Positions 22,301 to 33,492 are shown, counted from the stretch's first letter. The stretch is DNA of 64,000 bases from Patella vulgata (GCF_932274485.2 NC_065880.2:5371695-5435694), one strand, 5' to 3'. Numbers and translations: made by a program. The notes: generated from the letters alone by a model not told the origin.

Positions 22301-24867
22301 GACAATTTTGGCAGTCATATCTGAATGACTCAAAAACTGGTCATATTTCTTCTTTAACTTTTGGTATACTTAAATTCGGGCATTATTTATGGTAGAAAGA
22401 TATAATAAAATGAGCTAAAGCTTTAAAACACATTTTTAAATATGTTGATGCACCCTAAATTGAATTTGAAGCACCAGGGATAAATAAATAAAAATAGCTA
22501 TAATGCATGATTTTATTGTAACTAGTGAACTGATAAATATTGTAAGGGCGTTGTTTTAAGATATAAATAATGTATCTTAATATTTTTCGCTTATATAATT
22601 TGATTTTCAAATACAAAGCATTAATACTTATCTAAGCATTAAAACAATCAACCATTTGTGGTTATATTGAAATATGTAAAAGACGCATTCTTTTTGAATA
22701 TATGTTTAAAAACTAATAAGTTAAGTAAAACAGTCCAGTAGGTTTTGCTGCATTGAAAAATTCATTTTAGTAACACTTTTTCAACAAGCAATTGTTATAC
22801 TTTTAGTGATTTGTAGAGCGTCGAATCATAATGTTATTGTACTGTTTTAAATTGTAGATTTTATTCATTCATGAAAAACATTTATTACAATTTTATAATA
22901 AAATGTATAAAACACTGAGTTCGAGATTCAAATCACAAATCCACCTAAGCTAGAAAACTGCAAATCCGAATATTTTTGTTTATAAAATATTCACTTTCCC
23001 TTCAATAAATAATCCAGTCATCTAGTTTTCGATTTGGGGAAATTCATTCTCCTTTTCCCATAAATACAGATTGCCGTATTATTTAAAAATCAAACCAAAC
23101 AGCATGTAATCAAAGAACGCTTGTATCCGCCATATGTAATATTGTCACGTGACATTGTTATGTTTTGTTTCGCTTGGGAAGCGTTTATTATACAGAATAG
23201 AACTCCAGTGTAGTAAGCCATAACTATGAACAATATCATGTCCTAAATAAATAATCTAATTTGTAAATCTGCAATTGGTCACATGATGGTCCGAACATTA
23301 TTTGTATGGCTATATTTGTTGACAGTAAAAACAGCTAATAATTATCTTGGATAAAATACCTCATTTAGTAAACGAGGCAATTTTACCCAGCCTCGTTCTG
23401 AACAAAATACCTCAGTCGAAAAACAGGGCGATTTAAAAAACACCGTTTTGGAACTCCAGACAAACGAGGTATTTTTTTTTACCTCGTTACAACGTGGCAA
23501 AATCGGGGCAAACACTTTGACACTTTTTTGCCTCGTTTGGACAGAAATGCCGAACGAGGCATTCTGAGGTTTATAGTGCTAGTATGTACTCCGCCCCCTT
23601 GAGTGCCTGGGATTAATTTCAGTGAATCTGAGACAATTTAGGCAGCGATTTCATTGATGTTCGATCCCTGCATTGGCCGAGAAAGTTCCTCCAGATTTTC
23701 CGGCGTGGTTCCCCCTTGTCAGTGATGCAGGACGGAGGGCCTGACAAGGACAGCTGTCTAGTCGTTCGGATGGGACGAAAAACCGAGGTCCCGTGTACAC
23801 ATTGGTGTGCACGTAAAAGATCCCTTGGCAGTTGGAATATGATATAAGAGTAGGCCGTAGCGCCGCTGTCCGGGCAAAATTTCCCTCATAGCACACCGTA
23901 TAGCGTATGCCCGTCTTCATTAGCCCAGTTTAGGAGCAGAACAGTAGGACCTTAAACCCTATTTTATTTCATTTCATTTTCATTGATGTTTATAATTCTT
24001 TGACTTTATTTTAAACAAACTCTTTCTCTTCTCATTGACTTTATTCTAGTGAAATTATTTTAGGTGACATAAAACATTAAACTCCGATCAGTAATGAATG
24101 TCAGTAAAGAGTTCTATATGGAAACTTCTAACAAGAACAGTTAACACACAACAGTTAAGAAAATTCAACCAATTTTCTAACTGAGCATAGGTCAAATCAA
24201 GACATAAAATACCTAACAAAAGACAAGGAGAAAAAAAACGTAAAATTTTGGCTGGAAACATTTCAGATTATACATTTGTCTGAACTACTATACTATGATT
24301 ACGTTAATTTCCCGGGACTTGTTGGGCCACAGCAATCACACCGCAGGATGGGGTCCCCGGAACTGGTTAGGAGCTATTGATTGGTAGAACCTCTAAGTTA
24401 TGTAATTTAGTTAATTTTAGGGCCTTTTAACCGATCTCTGGGCCCCCAAAAATCTGTTGGTACCTACGAGTCCCGGGCCCCCAATATCCCTTACTGACAA
24501 GGGCACCAATCCATTTTGCCCCTACCCCACTAGATCCGGTACTGATGTTGATATAATATACATGTTGAATACTCACCTTTCTGTAACAGGTACAACTAGG
24601 AGAATCATCTGATATAATACAATCAGTACCATGTTGGTATAATTTACATGTTGAATCAGACGAACAGAACGCAAATCGTCGACATTCAGGATTCTCACCA
24701 CAGGTATTACCACAATCTAGACTGGAACGAGCAGTAATTGATATCAGAAAATCCTTTTCCTCACACGTATCTGAAATAATCTTGGTTTCTGAATAGTCTG
24801 AAGATGGATGTGTCTGGACTACATAGAATGTCGTCGAAACGATGACTAAATACAAAATTTGCATCAT
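16332..24867 (-). CDS. PAN-FReD secreted protein, copy A (complete)
   Basis: Three coding exons, 343 aa: 24867-24577 (291 nt), 17818-17740 (79 nt), 16993-16332 (662 nt with stop). Signal peptide, then a PAN/apple-like domain with one extra codon relative to copies B and C (EEKDFL); residues 98-123 hold TCPIGYYGNNC. Residues 124-343 are the FReD: NFNRSMLEYEQGFG, NYWIGFNNL, CGDS, FSTYDADYTGVNQCAK, GGGWWFEDSPNCTRSFLTG. Splice sites and phases equal those of copy B. Intron 1 has grown to ~6.8 kb with the nested inverted-repeat element, mariner and LINE debris and a SINE. Upstream sequence 24890-25180 is closely alike to 13680-13980, so A and B are the youngest pair. In the Ca-loop, DVDN of copy B is DADY here, which could weaken Ca binding (inference). 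One transcript across the long intron is unproven. Confidence 0.8.
17080..17390. repeat. tandem duplication (~150 bp) in intron 2 of copy A
   Basis: Two direct copies share TTTGCAAGTCCCTATAG and TCATCAATATATTGTACCCC followed by TGGTTTGTCCAT. Copy B has one version (about 9890-10040), so the doubling followed the A/B split or was lost in B. Confidence 0.75.
18555..18790 (+). pseudogene. unidentified Cys-rich coding relic
   Basis: The plus strand reads METRGKSEQPKSPFNKLQ, later HCNNCKRWFPV and YFSCALCTFNDDFTF, separated by stops. The CxxC pairs suggest a small zinc-binding module, and the stretch ends at a GTGAGT donor-like site. I do not recognise the family. It may be a captured exon or transposon gene within the inverted-repeat element. 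Confidence 0.3.
18822..19215 (-). mobile_element. Tc1/mariner fragment, transposase C-terminus and 3' end
   Basis: The minus strand from ~19215 reads LRNLVRGMPRRVAAVIQARVG-STRY, the C-terminal signature of Tc1/mariner transposases. A 3' untranslated stretch follows, ending at TTGTTTTGCCCTTG next to TA (18820), which looks like the terminal repeat. The 5' part is absent. It is inserted in the inverted-repeat element above. Confidence 0.6.
19346..20780. other. intron 1 of copy A; no confident gene
   Basis: Contains poly-G runs (18840, 19425) and an unrecognised 103-aa open frame at 19466-19777 with no family motif. At 20195-20330 a piece ends in ATACTTGTCGAAACGTCGTG...AATAAACCAGTGAT, resembling the 3' ends of Penelope-like elements and matching 34945-34985. 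AAATAAATAT simple repeats lie at 20715-20755 and (ATC)n at 20755-20775. Confidence 0.35.
20700..21235 (-). mobile_element. LINE 3' fragment, C-terminal Cys/His knuckle
   Basis: A 140-residue minus-strand frame (21211-20789) reads YYGERKFQIINSRLRNCKSALN, then NPTWRCGHTQEDSDHYFLHCP. The arginine-rich helix followed by C-G--E---H-F--CP is the usual C-terminal end of CR1/L2-like LINE ORF2. The left side has an AAATAAAT tail. Only the last part of the element is present. It lies in intron 1 of copy A. Confidence 0.6.
21180..21330. repeat. hairpin with ~50-bp arms
   Basis: The left arm (21181-21235, with TATACAAGCCAAA and CGAAAATA(A)GAAATTA) is the reverse complement of the right arm (21268-21325), separated by about 35 bp. 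It starts inside the LINE-derived frame, so the LINE end and the hairpin may have arisen in one insertion. Confidence 0.6.
21331..23345. other. AT-rich intron sequence; no gene or repeat family recognised
   Basis: Long AT-rich stretch within intron 1 of copy A. No open frame with family motifs and no tandem array seen. Confidence 0.4.
23346..23580. repeat. cluster of short CCTCGTTT/AAACGAGG inverted words
   Basis: AAACGAGG(C/T)A and its complement TGCCTCGTT(T/C) recur about seven times in both orientations within 230 bp, so several hairpins can form. Possibly a small MITE; ends not defined. Confidence 0.45.
23662..23977 (+). mobile_element. SINE-1, 5' truncated, with 13-bp target duplication
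   Basis: The direct repeat TTTCATTGATGTT flanks it at 23649-23661 and 23978-23990. It begins at CGATCCCTGCATTGGCCGAG, inside the B-box region, and ends in ACCTTAAACCCTATTTTATT. The minus-strand frame 23651-23920 is SINE sequence. Confidence 0.9.
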
Positions 24868-25185
24868 ATTTCACAATTTAATTTTGTCTTTTTGTAAATA
24901 TATTACTCTATAATTGTCATGCCAGCATCCGTTTGAACACCTAGACTTTTTCCGAAACACGCATCAATTAAAGAGTCAGTCGTTTTCAGTGCTGTTTTGT
25001 ATCGTGTTCAATCATATCAACTACCATATGATAATGCTAATTGTCACGCACACACATTCCCTTTTAATGGAACTCTGTATTTTTATAAAAAAAAACAATC
25101 CTAAAATGCATTTAAGATAATCCATATTAATGTATTAAGATGGTCTCTATAAGAAACGATTAATATCATATATGTATTTTGTATT

Positions 25186-25563
25186 TAATGGATGGCTGAA
25201 TGGTTAGCGCGTGCGTTTTGCATCATAAGGTCTATCATTGAGTGAAGTGGCGTGGTTTCGGTTCCCTGGATGTATGTGACGAGGAGTAGTGTCGCCTTTT
25301 CAACCTCGTGTGTTTTTCCTGATCCTCCGGTTTCCTCTCACCGCTAAAGACTCCTTAGCGCAAGCGAATTATTGAAATAAAATTGAACCATGTTCGTCCC
25401 GAAATGACCTAGTTTGTGTTGAGTGGGAGATAACCCCCATCTCTCTCTCTCTTCCTATTGACCTCTTAGTGGCAAAGGGGAAGCCACTTTGTAATAATAA
25501 CAGAACTTTCACGGCCAGCACCACCATCGCCTAATCAGTGTATCAGCGCCGTATTAATAATGC

Positions 25564-25594
<31 letters not shown>

Positions 25595-25600
25595 AGAAGA
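25186..25600 (+). mobile_element. SINE-2 copy and (TC)n microsatellite
   Basis: SINE-2 head GGCTGAATGGTTAGCGCG, body to the CT-rich tail at ~25450, then TC repeats at 25443-25455 and 25560-25593. It is orthologous in position to 13985-14250 upstream of copy B. Confidence 0.8.
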
Positions 25601-26455
25601 TGGGATGGGGTCTAATTTATTACATGGCTCACATGGAATACACTATAAAATATACATCATAACTTAGACTATACTGGTTATAAGAATTATACAGGGGTAT
25701 ACCGAAATGCTGATACCATACCGGTGGTCTTCAGCTCATTATTTAGAAACATCCTACTCTTCTGCTGCGACTGGGCTAATGTAGACGGGTCTGAAAGTAG
25801 ATGTGCATCAATCACATATAACACGGTATCGTATTTGCGATTTCAAACTAAAAAGCAGTTTCCCTTTATAATCAAATTTGAGATTATACATTTTCGTGAG
25901 GACTACGCTACGAGAAAGTACACCGTGGCAAAACACACCACAATTTCGATAATCCGCATTCGGTGCTCCTAATATGGAAGCTTATCGCGGCCAATATTAA
26001 AGGTTCTGCTAAAATATATTTTCCATTGGTTATATGTAAAATGTACAATGTACAAAGTCCTAATACCTGTAATGATAAAGTTAAAATACCTCTAAGGTCA
26101 AAGTTAAATATAAGACGTCAAAAGTGATGTGTCAAATGACAAGTCTATTGTCGGAAAATGCTGTTTTTGTGACGTGTCAACGTTTTACATTTGCTCTCTG
26201 CAAAATAAAAGTATCCATTACACCTACAGACAGTTAATATCACTGTCCATTATTTTCCTTTTATTATTTCTTTCTGCGAAATCGATCCATTTAGCTTCCG
26301 GATTATAGAACTACGTCTATTTTATCGGAATCAAAACAACTTAACTTAATTTAACAAGTTAAGGACAGGCCTAAAAGCTTCTTCGTACGGAGACAATAAG
26401 CCAGATAATTCAGTTGTACTACTTAAGAAGCATGTGCGTGACCATCTTTAAAATA
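25601..26455. other. spacer between the two arrays; SINE-1 scrap only
   Basis: 25745-25800 (TGCTGCGACTGGGCTAATGT) is a fragment of inverted SINE-1 sequence. The rest has no recognised gene. A 5'-flanking role for copy A is possible but nothing specific is visible. Confidence 0.4.
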
Positions 26456-26657
26456 CATGAATCACCACAATAGTCGTGATAGGGATGGGATGAAATGGAA
26501 CTAGAAGTAAAGCTGTATCCAGATGATTTATTTCCTACCTGAAATCCATCGTAGTAGATCATACATGAGCTCCAGTCTGCTTTAAATAACACGAGTTGTA
26601 ACCTGTACGCAGATGGTCTGCTATACATAACAGCATTTAAATTGTTGAATCCGATCC
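26456..26657 (-). pseudogene. orphan FReD fragment nearly identical to copy C
   Basis: About 200 bp coding for WIGFNNLNAVMYSRPS through YHDYCGDS, read on the minus strand. It matches bases 1-225 of this window almost base for base across ~190 bp, more closely than the other FReDs. At its upstream side (26658) it joins directly to SINE-1 sequence, and it stops after CGDS. Neither splice site nor the rest of the domain is present. Best read as a recent partial duplicate. Confidence 0.8.
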
Positions 26658-26850
26658 ATTTACGTACACATTGGCGTGCACGTAAAACTCCCTTGGCAGG
26701 TGGAATTCGATACAAGGGTATGTCGTTCCACCGCTGTCCGGGCAAAATGTCCCTCATAGCACTCTGAATGACGTGTGTCCGTTTTCATTGGCCCAGTCGG
26801 AGCAGAAGAGTAGGACGCTAAACCCTATTTCATTCATTTCCCACGCCCAA
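26658..26850 (+). mobile_element. SINE-1, 5' truncated, joined to the FReD fragment
   Basis: Starts TACGTACACATTGGCGTGCA and continues through CAAGGGTATGTCGTTCCACC to GTAGGACGCTAAACCCTATT. Equivalent SINE tails sit at 34507 and 43051 just before the other two receptor copies, so this one belongs to the duplicated unit. Confidence 0.75.
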
Positions 26851-26869
26851 CGAACCATAGCGAAATTTG

Positions 26870-27136
26870 TCTATTAACTAAATTCGGCAAGAAATACGGT
26901 GCATATAATATACACATATGCATTCCTCGTATTTATAATATTACAATACCGTGATACACTTCCTGGTCAGGTATATGAATACAGTAAAATACGTGACCTA
27001 TTTGTACATATACAGGTAGTCTCACAATAAATATAGTATACGTCGGCTAATGTAAACTACGTGGCACTGACTTGAAACATATTTTGATCTTCTGTTTATC
27101 AGTAGCTTGCAGAGAGTATAGTTTTATTGTCATCAG
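26870..27136 (+). promoter_or_regulatory. conserved 5' region and non-coding exon of receptor copy 1
   Basis: Shared with 34515-34749 (copy 2) and 43060-43352 (copy 3): ACACTTCCTGGTCAGGTATA, GTGACCTAT, ATATAGTAT, CTACGTGG(C/T)AC, then ACTTGAAACATATTTTGATC. It ends in CATCAG|GTATGT at 27136, a good donor for a 5' untranslated exon; the matching acceptor is TTTTCAG|TGGAGC at 27657. A TATA-like ATAAATATAG lies near 27028. Transcription start inferred, not seen. Confidence 0.5.
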
Positions 27137-27400
27137 GTATGTTATACTACGGTCATTTATATATCTCACATGTTGTAATATAAACTTGTCTAATATTATA
27201 GCTATTTTATATATCTCACATATTGTAATATATACTTGACTAATATTATACTACCGCTATTAGCATACCTATTTTATATATCTCACACGTTGTTATATAA
27301 ACTTGACTAATATTATAATACGACTATTAGCATAGTTATTTTATATATCTCACATAATAAAACTGACTCATATAAACTTGTCTAATATTATAATATATGA
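27130..27400 (+). repeat. ~70-bp minisatellite in intron 1 of receptor copy 1
   Basis: About four to five units built on ATTTTATATATCTCACATRT, TGTAATATAAACTTG and ACTAATATTATA. It occurs at the same site in copies 2 (34745-35395) and 3 (43350-43420) with different unit counts. Confidence 0.8.
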
Positions 27401-27681
27401 TATGCTATTACTAGCCTACGAGTGAATGAACGATATGTAAGATACTGTGACCCAGCGACTAGCTATTTACACTGGATAGGTGTTGGTTTTATACAGCGAA
27501 TCGTCAAATAATAAACTATCACTTTCAATTTCTAAGCCCAATGTACAATTTAATACTCTTGATGATATCAAGTTTTCAAAATTCCCTAGACAACATTCAG
27601 ACCGTGCGTGACCACTGATTAATGTATTTAAATCATGCTGTTTTTTATGTTTTCAGTGGAGCTGTGTTAGATCGTTACAAG

Positions 27682-30600
27682 ATGATAACCAGATTGATTC
27701 TCTCTGGTTGTATATTCTTACAATTTATATCATTTAGTAAGTTAACATTTCATATCATTTATATCGTTTTTGTCGGTGGGAGCAGTAAAGTTTCAATGGA
27801 CTTTTGGGTACATACATTAAACAATTTATTTCATATTTGTGAGTGGGGGCAGTAAAGTTGGGATGACCTTTTGAGAAGACCAGTCGAACTGTACATGCAT
27901 CGAATATGTTAAACATCCAGTTGTGTTGACGTTTTATGTTATAAGTTATTATTTTCTGGATACACCCAGATGGGCCACTGGGACTAAGAGCGTAGGAAGG
28001 TGCTGGGTAGCTAACCAGTAGATCCCTTGTTAAACCCAGGTACTAGTCGAAATTGCATATCGTTCTCTTGTCAGACACTGAACGTTTAGTCGTTTGGATA
28101 GGAGGAAAAATCAACTTCAAGTAAAAAAAACCCCAAACACTTGATATATAATTGGCAGCTGACTTTCGATTAAGACAAGTCGAAAAATCGTTCCATGTTC
28201 ATAACTGCATGAAGACGATAGAATATACACAACTCATGCATGGTTTATAGCATAAATAATTATATAATACAAGATATATATATGTCTTTACAGACAGAAC
28301 AATGGCTAACAACAGTACAGCTTGCTATGGTACACCAGGTATAGGATGTACTAAACATAAACTTATCTGTAGACAACCATTGGTTATATCAATAACTAAT
28401 ATAACGTTTGGATATAGACAAGGATGTAGTATTTTTGGTGTATCTAACTGTGGTAATACAACATGTTGTAGAGAACAACCTGGAGATTGTTTTACATCTT
28501 ACAACCAGACTCTTCTATTACAACAACAACAAACCTGTAATGGTAGATCAACTTGTACTCTTAATAGAAATAATGGCTTGAATGAAATATCTCCAGATTG
28601 TGATTTTAGTTTTAGATCTCATTCTTACAGCAAGATAGAATATCAGTGTGTAACAAACGGTAAGTTTATATTATATTAGTTTTATTTCTACATTATAATA
28701 TTTAGTTAAATATAAAAATATGAAATCCAGATTTACTTTGAACATCAATCAGTTTAAATGATATACAAGTACACGGCACTATGATAACCACTCACAATTA
28801 AGTGTTTAACGTCCTTTTGTCTCTTATTTAGCGAGTTTATCAACCAATCATACATCATCAGTGGCTGATTCCACTATTTCATCTACAGTAATAGATGTTC
28901 AAGATACAACTACCAGTACCAGTATACAGATTCAAGGTATACTATTAATTGTTTCCAGTGGAAAGTTTGCGGCCTGAATTGACATTTCATGTTGCTCATC
29001 ACAATGGATTAAACTATATCAACTACTACAAGTATATACATAGTGTTAATTAAATTAAATTGTAAGATACGATCCTAGCGGTAAGCACTAAACACTTCTG
29101 TGTTCACATACATATATTTCAATCTTACTTATAATTAAGATGCTGCCATATAAATCTTACCATGTAGTATAGTCGTGATATTTGACGTATACGATATAAG
29201 GCATGTCTACAAGATTACACATTATGTTTTACTATGGCGATACTAATGTTCAGTATCAATTTATAACGTTACATATTAAATATCTAAAACAGTATTTTAT
29301 TATTGTCCATTATGACACACAACACAAGACGATACTAGTTTACAATATCTAATAACATCATATTTTAATAATAATAACAACATCAGATAATAAAGCAACA
29401 AATATAGTTGGTGGAGTTTACAATCATTAATAATATTATATGTTAATAGTATCAACACCAGATGATAAAGGAACAGAGTCGGGATGCGCAAAGTCTAATA
29501 ATGAGCTAGAAACAAAACAAGTGAACATATTTATTTTGATCGAAATTGAGATTTTCACAAAGATGAGTCTATGATACTATCTATTGAACCAAAAGATTAA
29601 AATAGCAATAAATGATCTTAAAGAAACTTTATTGTGACGTTTTGTAAGAGTACTGTATTCGTATATGTTTCTTTTTTCTTAATATTCTCTGCGCACACAG
29701 CAGGACGACGGGTCAATCTTACTTGACATCGTTGTGAAACCATGAATCTCTAGTTTATACATATGGCCAAAGTATTACCGATAATCCCAATCTTAACCAA
29801 TACAAACAAGATTTAAAACCCATACAACACGTAAATATTCTCGGCCAAGACACCATACAACCCATACAACACGTAAATATTCTCGGCCCAGACACCCCGC
29901 GCGGTGCATTGTGGTATAATGGCTGCGTTCATGGATCATACTGTCAGGTCGCAATTTGCGATACAAAAACGTAATAAATATTGTAGTACTACATAATGTA
30001 AAGTGATAATACTATTAACATAATTTAGTTATAATATTAACATAATGTCTAATATTATATGTGAACAGAATCAACACCAGATGATGAAGCAACATGTATT
30101 AATGGTGAGGTTTTACAGTCAGATAAAGGAATAGTTGTTATTATTGGTGGAGTTTTAGGTACAGCTTTAATAATCAGCATTTCAATCAACATTCTCTTCG
30201 TGATATACTTTAACAGGTAAATTATAGTATACTAAAATCTATATCTGTATTACATGATGACCAACCTTCATTGTGGAAGGAAGGTTTCGAACTAATTATC
30301 TTTTGTAGCTTAGTAAGTGGGGTAGTTGAACATCGATATCCCTATCTCTCTCTCTCCCTCGTCGACAGGTATGTTGTTATATTCTAAAAGATATCCGTAT
30401 TACATGATGACAAAGCTTTATTGTTGAAGGTGGGGGGGGGGTCGAACTAATCATTCTTTGGAGTAAGTGGGTTGGTGAACATCGATATCCCGATCTCTCT
30501 CCCCCTCTCTCCCTCTCTTCATGAAGAAAACGTAGTTTTTGTTAGATACTTTCGGTTATTTTTGTAATTACAGAAGACTGAAGATACTGAAGCACGAATC

Positions 30601-30922
30601 AGACGTCCATCTAAGTGAACACCAACATTACTCCACGCCAAGTAGGGGAGGAGATGCTACTAGTGTTGTTTACGATTCATTGAACGCTAATGAAGGTCAA
30701 CGATCAAGTACTATAGCCAATGTACAGATACAAAGTACTAACGACAGTCCACAATTGACGTCTGGTAATGGCGAGACTCAAACTGAACAAAACAACCGGG
30801 ATTATGACCATCAATATGACTCAACTACTGGACGTGGACCAGTAGCTGTTTATGATTCATTAAATACAAGAGAACAGACTGGTTATTATAATATGGGTAA
30901 TATCAACACAACTGGTACATAA
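27682..30922 (+). CDS. SUEL-like lectin receptor, long tyrosine tail, copy 1
   Basis: Five coding exons, 340 aa: 27682-27736, 28294-28659, 28832-28936, 30069-30216, 30574-30922. All introns are GT-AG; phases 1, 1, 1, 2 fit throughout. Residues 1-18 are a signal peptide (MITRLILSGCIFLQFISF). About 25-140 is a SUEL/galactose-binding-lectin-like domain: ISITNITFGYRQGC, CCREQPGDC, TCNGRSTCTLN, YSKIEYQC. About 141-175 is a Ser/Thr stalk. The transmembrane helix is ~196-223 (GIVVIIGGVLGTALIISI...). The cytoplasmic tail 226-340 has VVYDSL (Y258, fits the ITIM consensus), HQYDST (Y306), AVYDSL (Y318) and GYYNMG (Y329; YxxM and YxN, like YMNM of CD28). AATAAA follows at 31014. Surface signalling receptor by inference; ligand unknown. 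Intron 2 has an old SINE-1 piece. Confidence 0.87.
27970..28175 (+). mobile_element. old SINE-1 remnant in intron 2 (shared by all copies)
   Basis: Degenerate SINE-1 head and body: GGGCCACTGGGACTAAG, GGTGCTGGGTAGCTAACCAG, GTCGTTTGGATAGGA. Matching remnants are at 36500-36700 and 44612-44815, so it was there before the receptor gene was duplicated. Confidence 0.65.
29815..29902. repeat. 44-bp tandem duplication in intron 4
   Basis: CCATACAACACGTAAATATT followed by CTCGGCC(A/C)AGACACC occurs twice in a row. Confidence 0.85.
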
Positions 30923-31561
30923 AACGATGTCTAATACACACAAATTTTATTAGTGGTATACTTAAACATGTACATTATATATCTAAGACACGCCCCCTTA
31001 AACTTAAAATCGCAATAAACTGAATGCAGTTTAATTTTTAAAAACAACTGTAGTCGATATAGCACGGGCGTATTAGCGACAAAAATAGTATCTAAACTTG
31101 CGAGGTTTCATTGTAAAAATATTGTATCATCACATATCTGTTTTACCATCCATAACCACACATATTTATCTAGTGAAATCCAGATAACATTATGTTTTTG
31201 TATTTAATAACTCTGACTATGAATGTCCTTTATAAGCGTATATATTAATCAAAAAGAGTATTGTAAAGTATTGTAATAAAATAGTGTATAAATGTTTTTA
31301 TATCATTAGGTTCTCCAGTTTCGTGCATGTGGCAAACATGATAGCCTCATTATGTACGAATATAAACCCCGTTTGGATTTCATACAGTTACATTCGACAA
31401 GATTATGTACAAATTGGTTTCAATTTACGTGTAATATATTGTTAGTGTAATATATATGAGTCTCAATGTACAAACTATAATGTAACGCTTTACCATGGTT
31501 TATTTCAATTGTTGCAGGTATATATTGCTGTTGTGAGACTTATTTGGGTATGGTCAAATAA

Positions 31562-31743
31562 ATGAAATGAGGTTTATCATCCTACTCCTATACCAGGCTA
31601 AAGAAGACGGGCATACGTCATATAGTGTGGTATGGGGGAAATTTTGCCCGGGCAGCGACACGATGGCCTGCCTTTATATTGAATGTCAACTGTCATGGGA
31701 TTTTTTACGTACACGCCAATGTGTACACGGGACCTCGGTTTTA
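31562..31743 (-). mobile_element. SINE-1 fragment, inverted
   Basis: ATGAGGTTTATCATCCTACT (tail read backwards) to CACGGGACCTCGG. It lies between the 3' flank of receptor copy 1 and the LTR fragment. Confidence 0.75.
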
Positions 31744-32022
31744 AACATACGATGACGTAGTAAATAAACAACTCCATATATGGCAATGACTTCCTTATAA
31801 GAAGTTCGCATCCCGTTCGTATCAATTTTTCCTTATTGTTGGGCTATATAACCACGAGTTTACTGACAGTTAGATAGACAAGACGCAGATGATAGACGAC
31901 CGGGGAGGAGAAGAGAGGAGCGACCGAGGCAGAAGGGCAAAATGGTGCTGTTTTATATTCTGTTCCCGACGTAAATAAACTCTACGAAACTGATATTCGG
32001 TTATCACTATAATAGTGTTACA
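31744..32022 (+). mobile_element. solo LTR fragment (3' part), same family as 44008-44611
   Basis: LTR fossil. Shares ATGACGT(A/G)(G/A)TAAATAAACAA, the TATA-like GGCTATATAAC, GAGTTTACTGACAGTTAGA, TACGAAACTGAT and the AGTGTTACA end with the LTR in receptor copy 3. The 5' part is missing. No internal coding region is attached. Confidence 0.65.
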
Positions 32023-33190
32023 GATATATTTATCACCAGGCCGTCAAATTGACAAAATAACGGACTGTTAGAAATCATCGTTAATTTACTATCAGTTTGG
32101 CTGTAAAAAGTATACAGTAATCTTGTAATATAACATAAATATGTTTTTTAACACGGAATGAAAGTTATCTCGATTATTTACAGGTTATCGCTGTGTAAAC
32201 TCAAATAATGTATGCGATACCGTGGTCGTAAAATGAACATAAAAGTCATTTTACACCCGGTTTCTGATTCTTATTCATGTTTTCATGTCAGTTTAGGGAT
32301 ATACGTCTGTTTTAAAACCAGAAACTGTTGTGTACTAAAACTATGACAGTTGTATCGAGAGATTTACTATGTCGCAAATTCCTGAGCGACCACGTTTCAA
32401 GGTCGGATTCGTGGCGTGAAAATCCTTATCATCGAGATGGACAATTCTTTTGATATTTGTGACAACTTTCGCTGTGATTGTATCATTCAATGTATCAAAA
32501 AGTGATTTGTTTAGTAATTTGTCGACTAATTATACGGTCAACGACCTTCTCCATGCAGTAATAGTTTCTAACGTCACATCTGCGCCATTAATAGGTCAAG
32601 TGGGCAGATGTCATAGAAATTATTTCCATTTCCATCCCTGTTAGTGTAATTTCTGGCAGTTAGAAATCATTGATTTAGGCTACTATGGCAATAAAATCTG
32701 GTTAAAATGTTTTTGTCATCTATTATTTTGTTTAACAAGAAGGACCTAAACTTCAACCAAATATGACAGGGGCACGAAAAACTACCTGATCACTAAGCGA
32801 CCAGAGTTGCCCAAATTAGCACAATTTGATTTAGTCGGAAATATCGAGACCATGACAACAATGACGACACAGGGAAAGAAATGGAGTTTAACGCCCACTC
32901 GACACAATTTTATTATATATGATTTCCACCAGTCTATAAATAACTATTTCAACACCCTCCAGGCGGTGGCAATAACAAAATGTTATTACAGACAGATGTA
33001 ACAAAAATTTATTTGTTTAGCTTTTTGGAATAAATAACATTATAAAGTAATGTACATGTACAAATTATGCATCTCCCAATTGGTTTACAATATCAAGAAT
33101 GGTATCATTAAGTAAAGTATGTATGTTTTAGCTATTATTTAGGGTATTCTTTAAAATCCCTTTCGAATATTATGTTTAAAATTATGATCA
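32023..33190. other. spacer between receptor copies 1 and 2; no confident gene
   Basis: A 65-codon stretch near 32450-32640 and a fragment with SINE-2 tail sequence at 32880-32920 (AAATGGAGTTTAACGCCCAC) are the only features. The open frames have no family motif. Confidence 0.4.
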
Positions 33191-33330
33191 GATTTGCACA
33201 CTTTTGTTATAATTTTGGTGGGATTACTTCTTGTTGGTCAAACATTATTATGTGTTGGTCAAACATTATTATGTGTACTCAACATAGGCTACATGATATA
33301 TTTGAAAGAGAATCATAGTTTAAGTATATG
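33190..33330 (+). pseudogene. possible orphan membrane-spanning exon
   Basis: After a GATCAG acceptor-like site the plus strand reads FVIILVGLLLVGQTLLCVGQ followed by a repeat of the last words and VLNIGYMIYLKEN. Its pattern is like the receptor membrane exon (VVIIGGVLG...ILFVIYFNR). The doubling comes from a 21-bp tandem repeat (TGTTGGTCAAACATTATTATG). Weak evidence. Confidence 0.25.
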
Positions 33331-33492
33331 GATACTGGATAACTGTTTCTTCAATGGGCCCAGCATGGAAACGGCGTCTTAAACCGGAAAACCGAGGTCA
33401 ACCTGTGTACTCGATGAAGACGTGTAGGTGAAATGCCGTTACCTGTACTGACATCACGCGATGTAGAGAAGAAGCTGGTGACCTACCTACGC

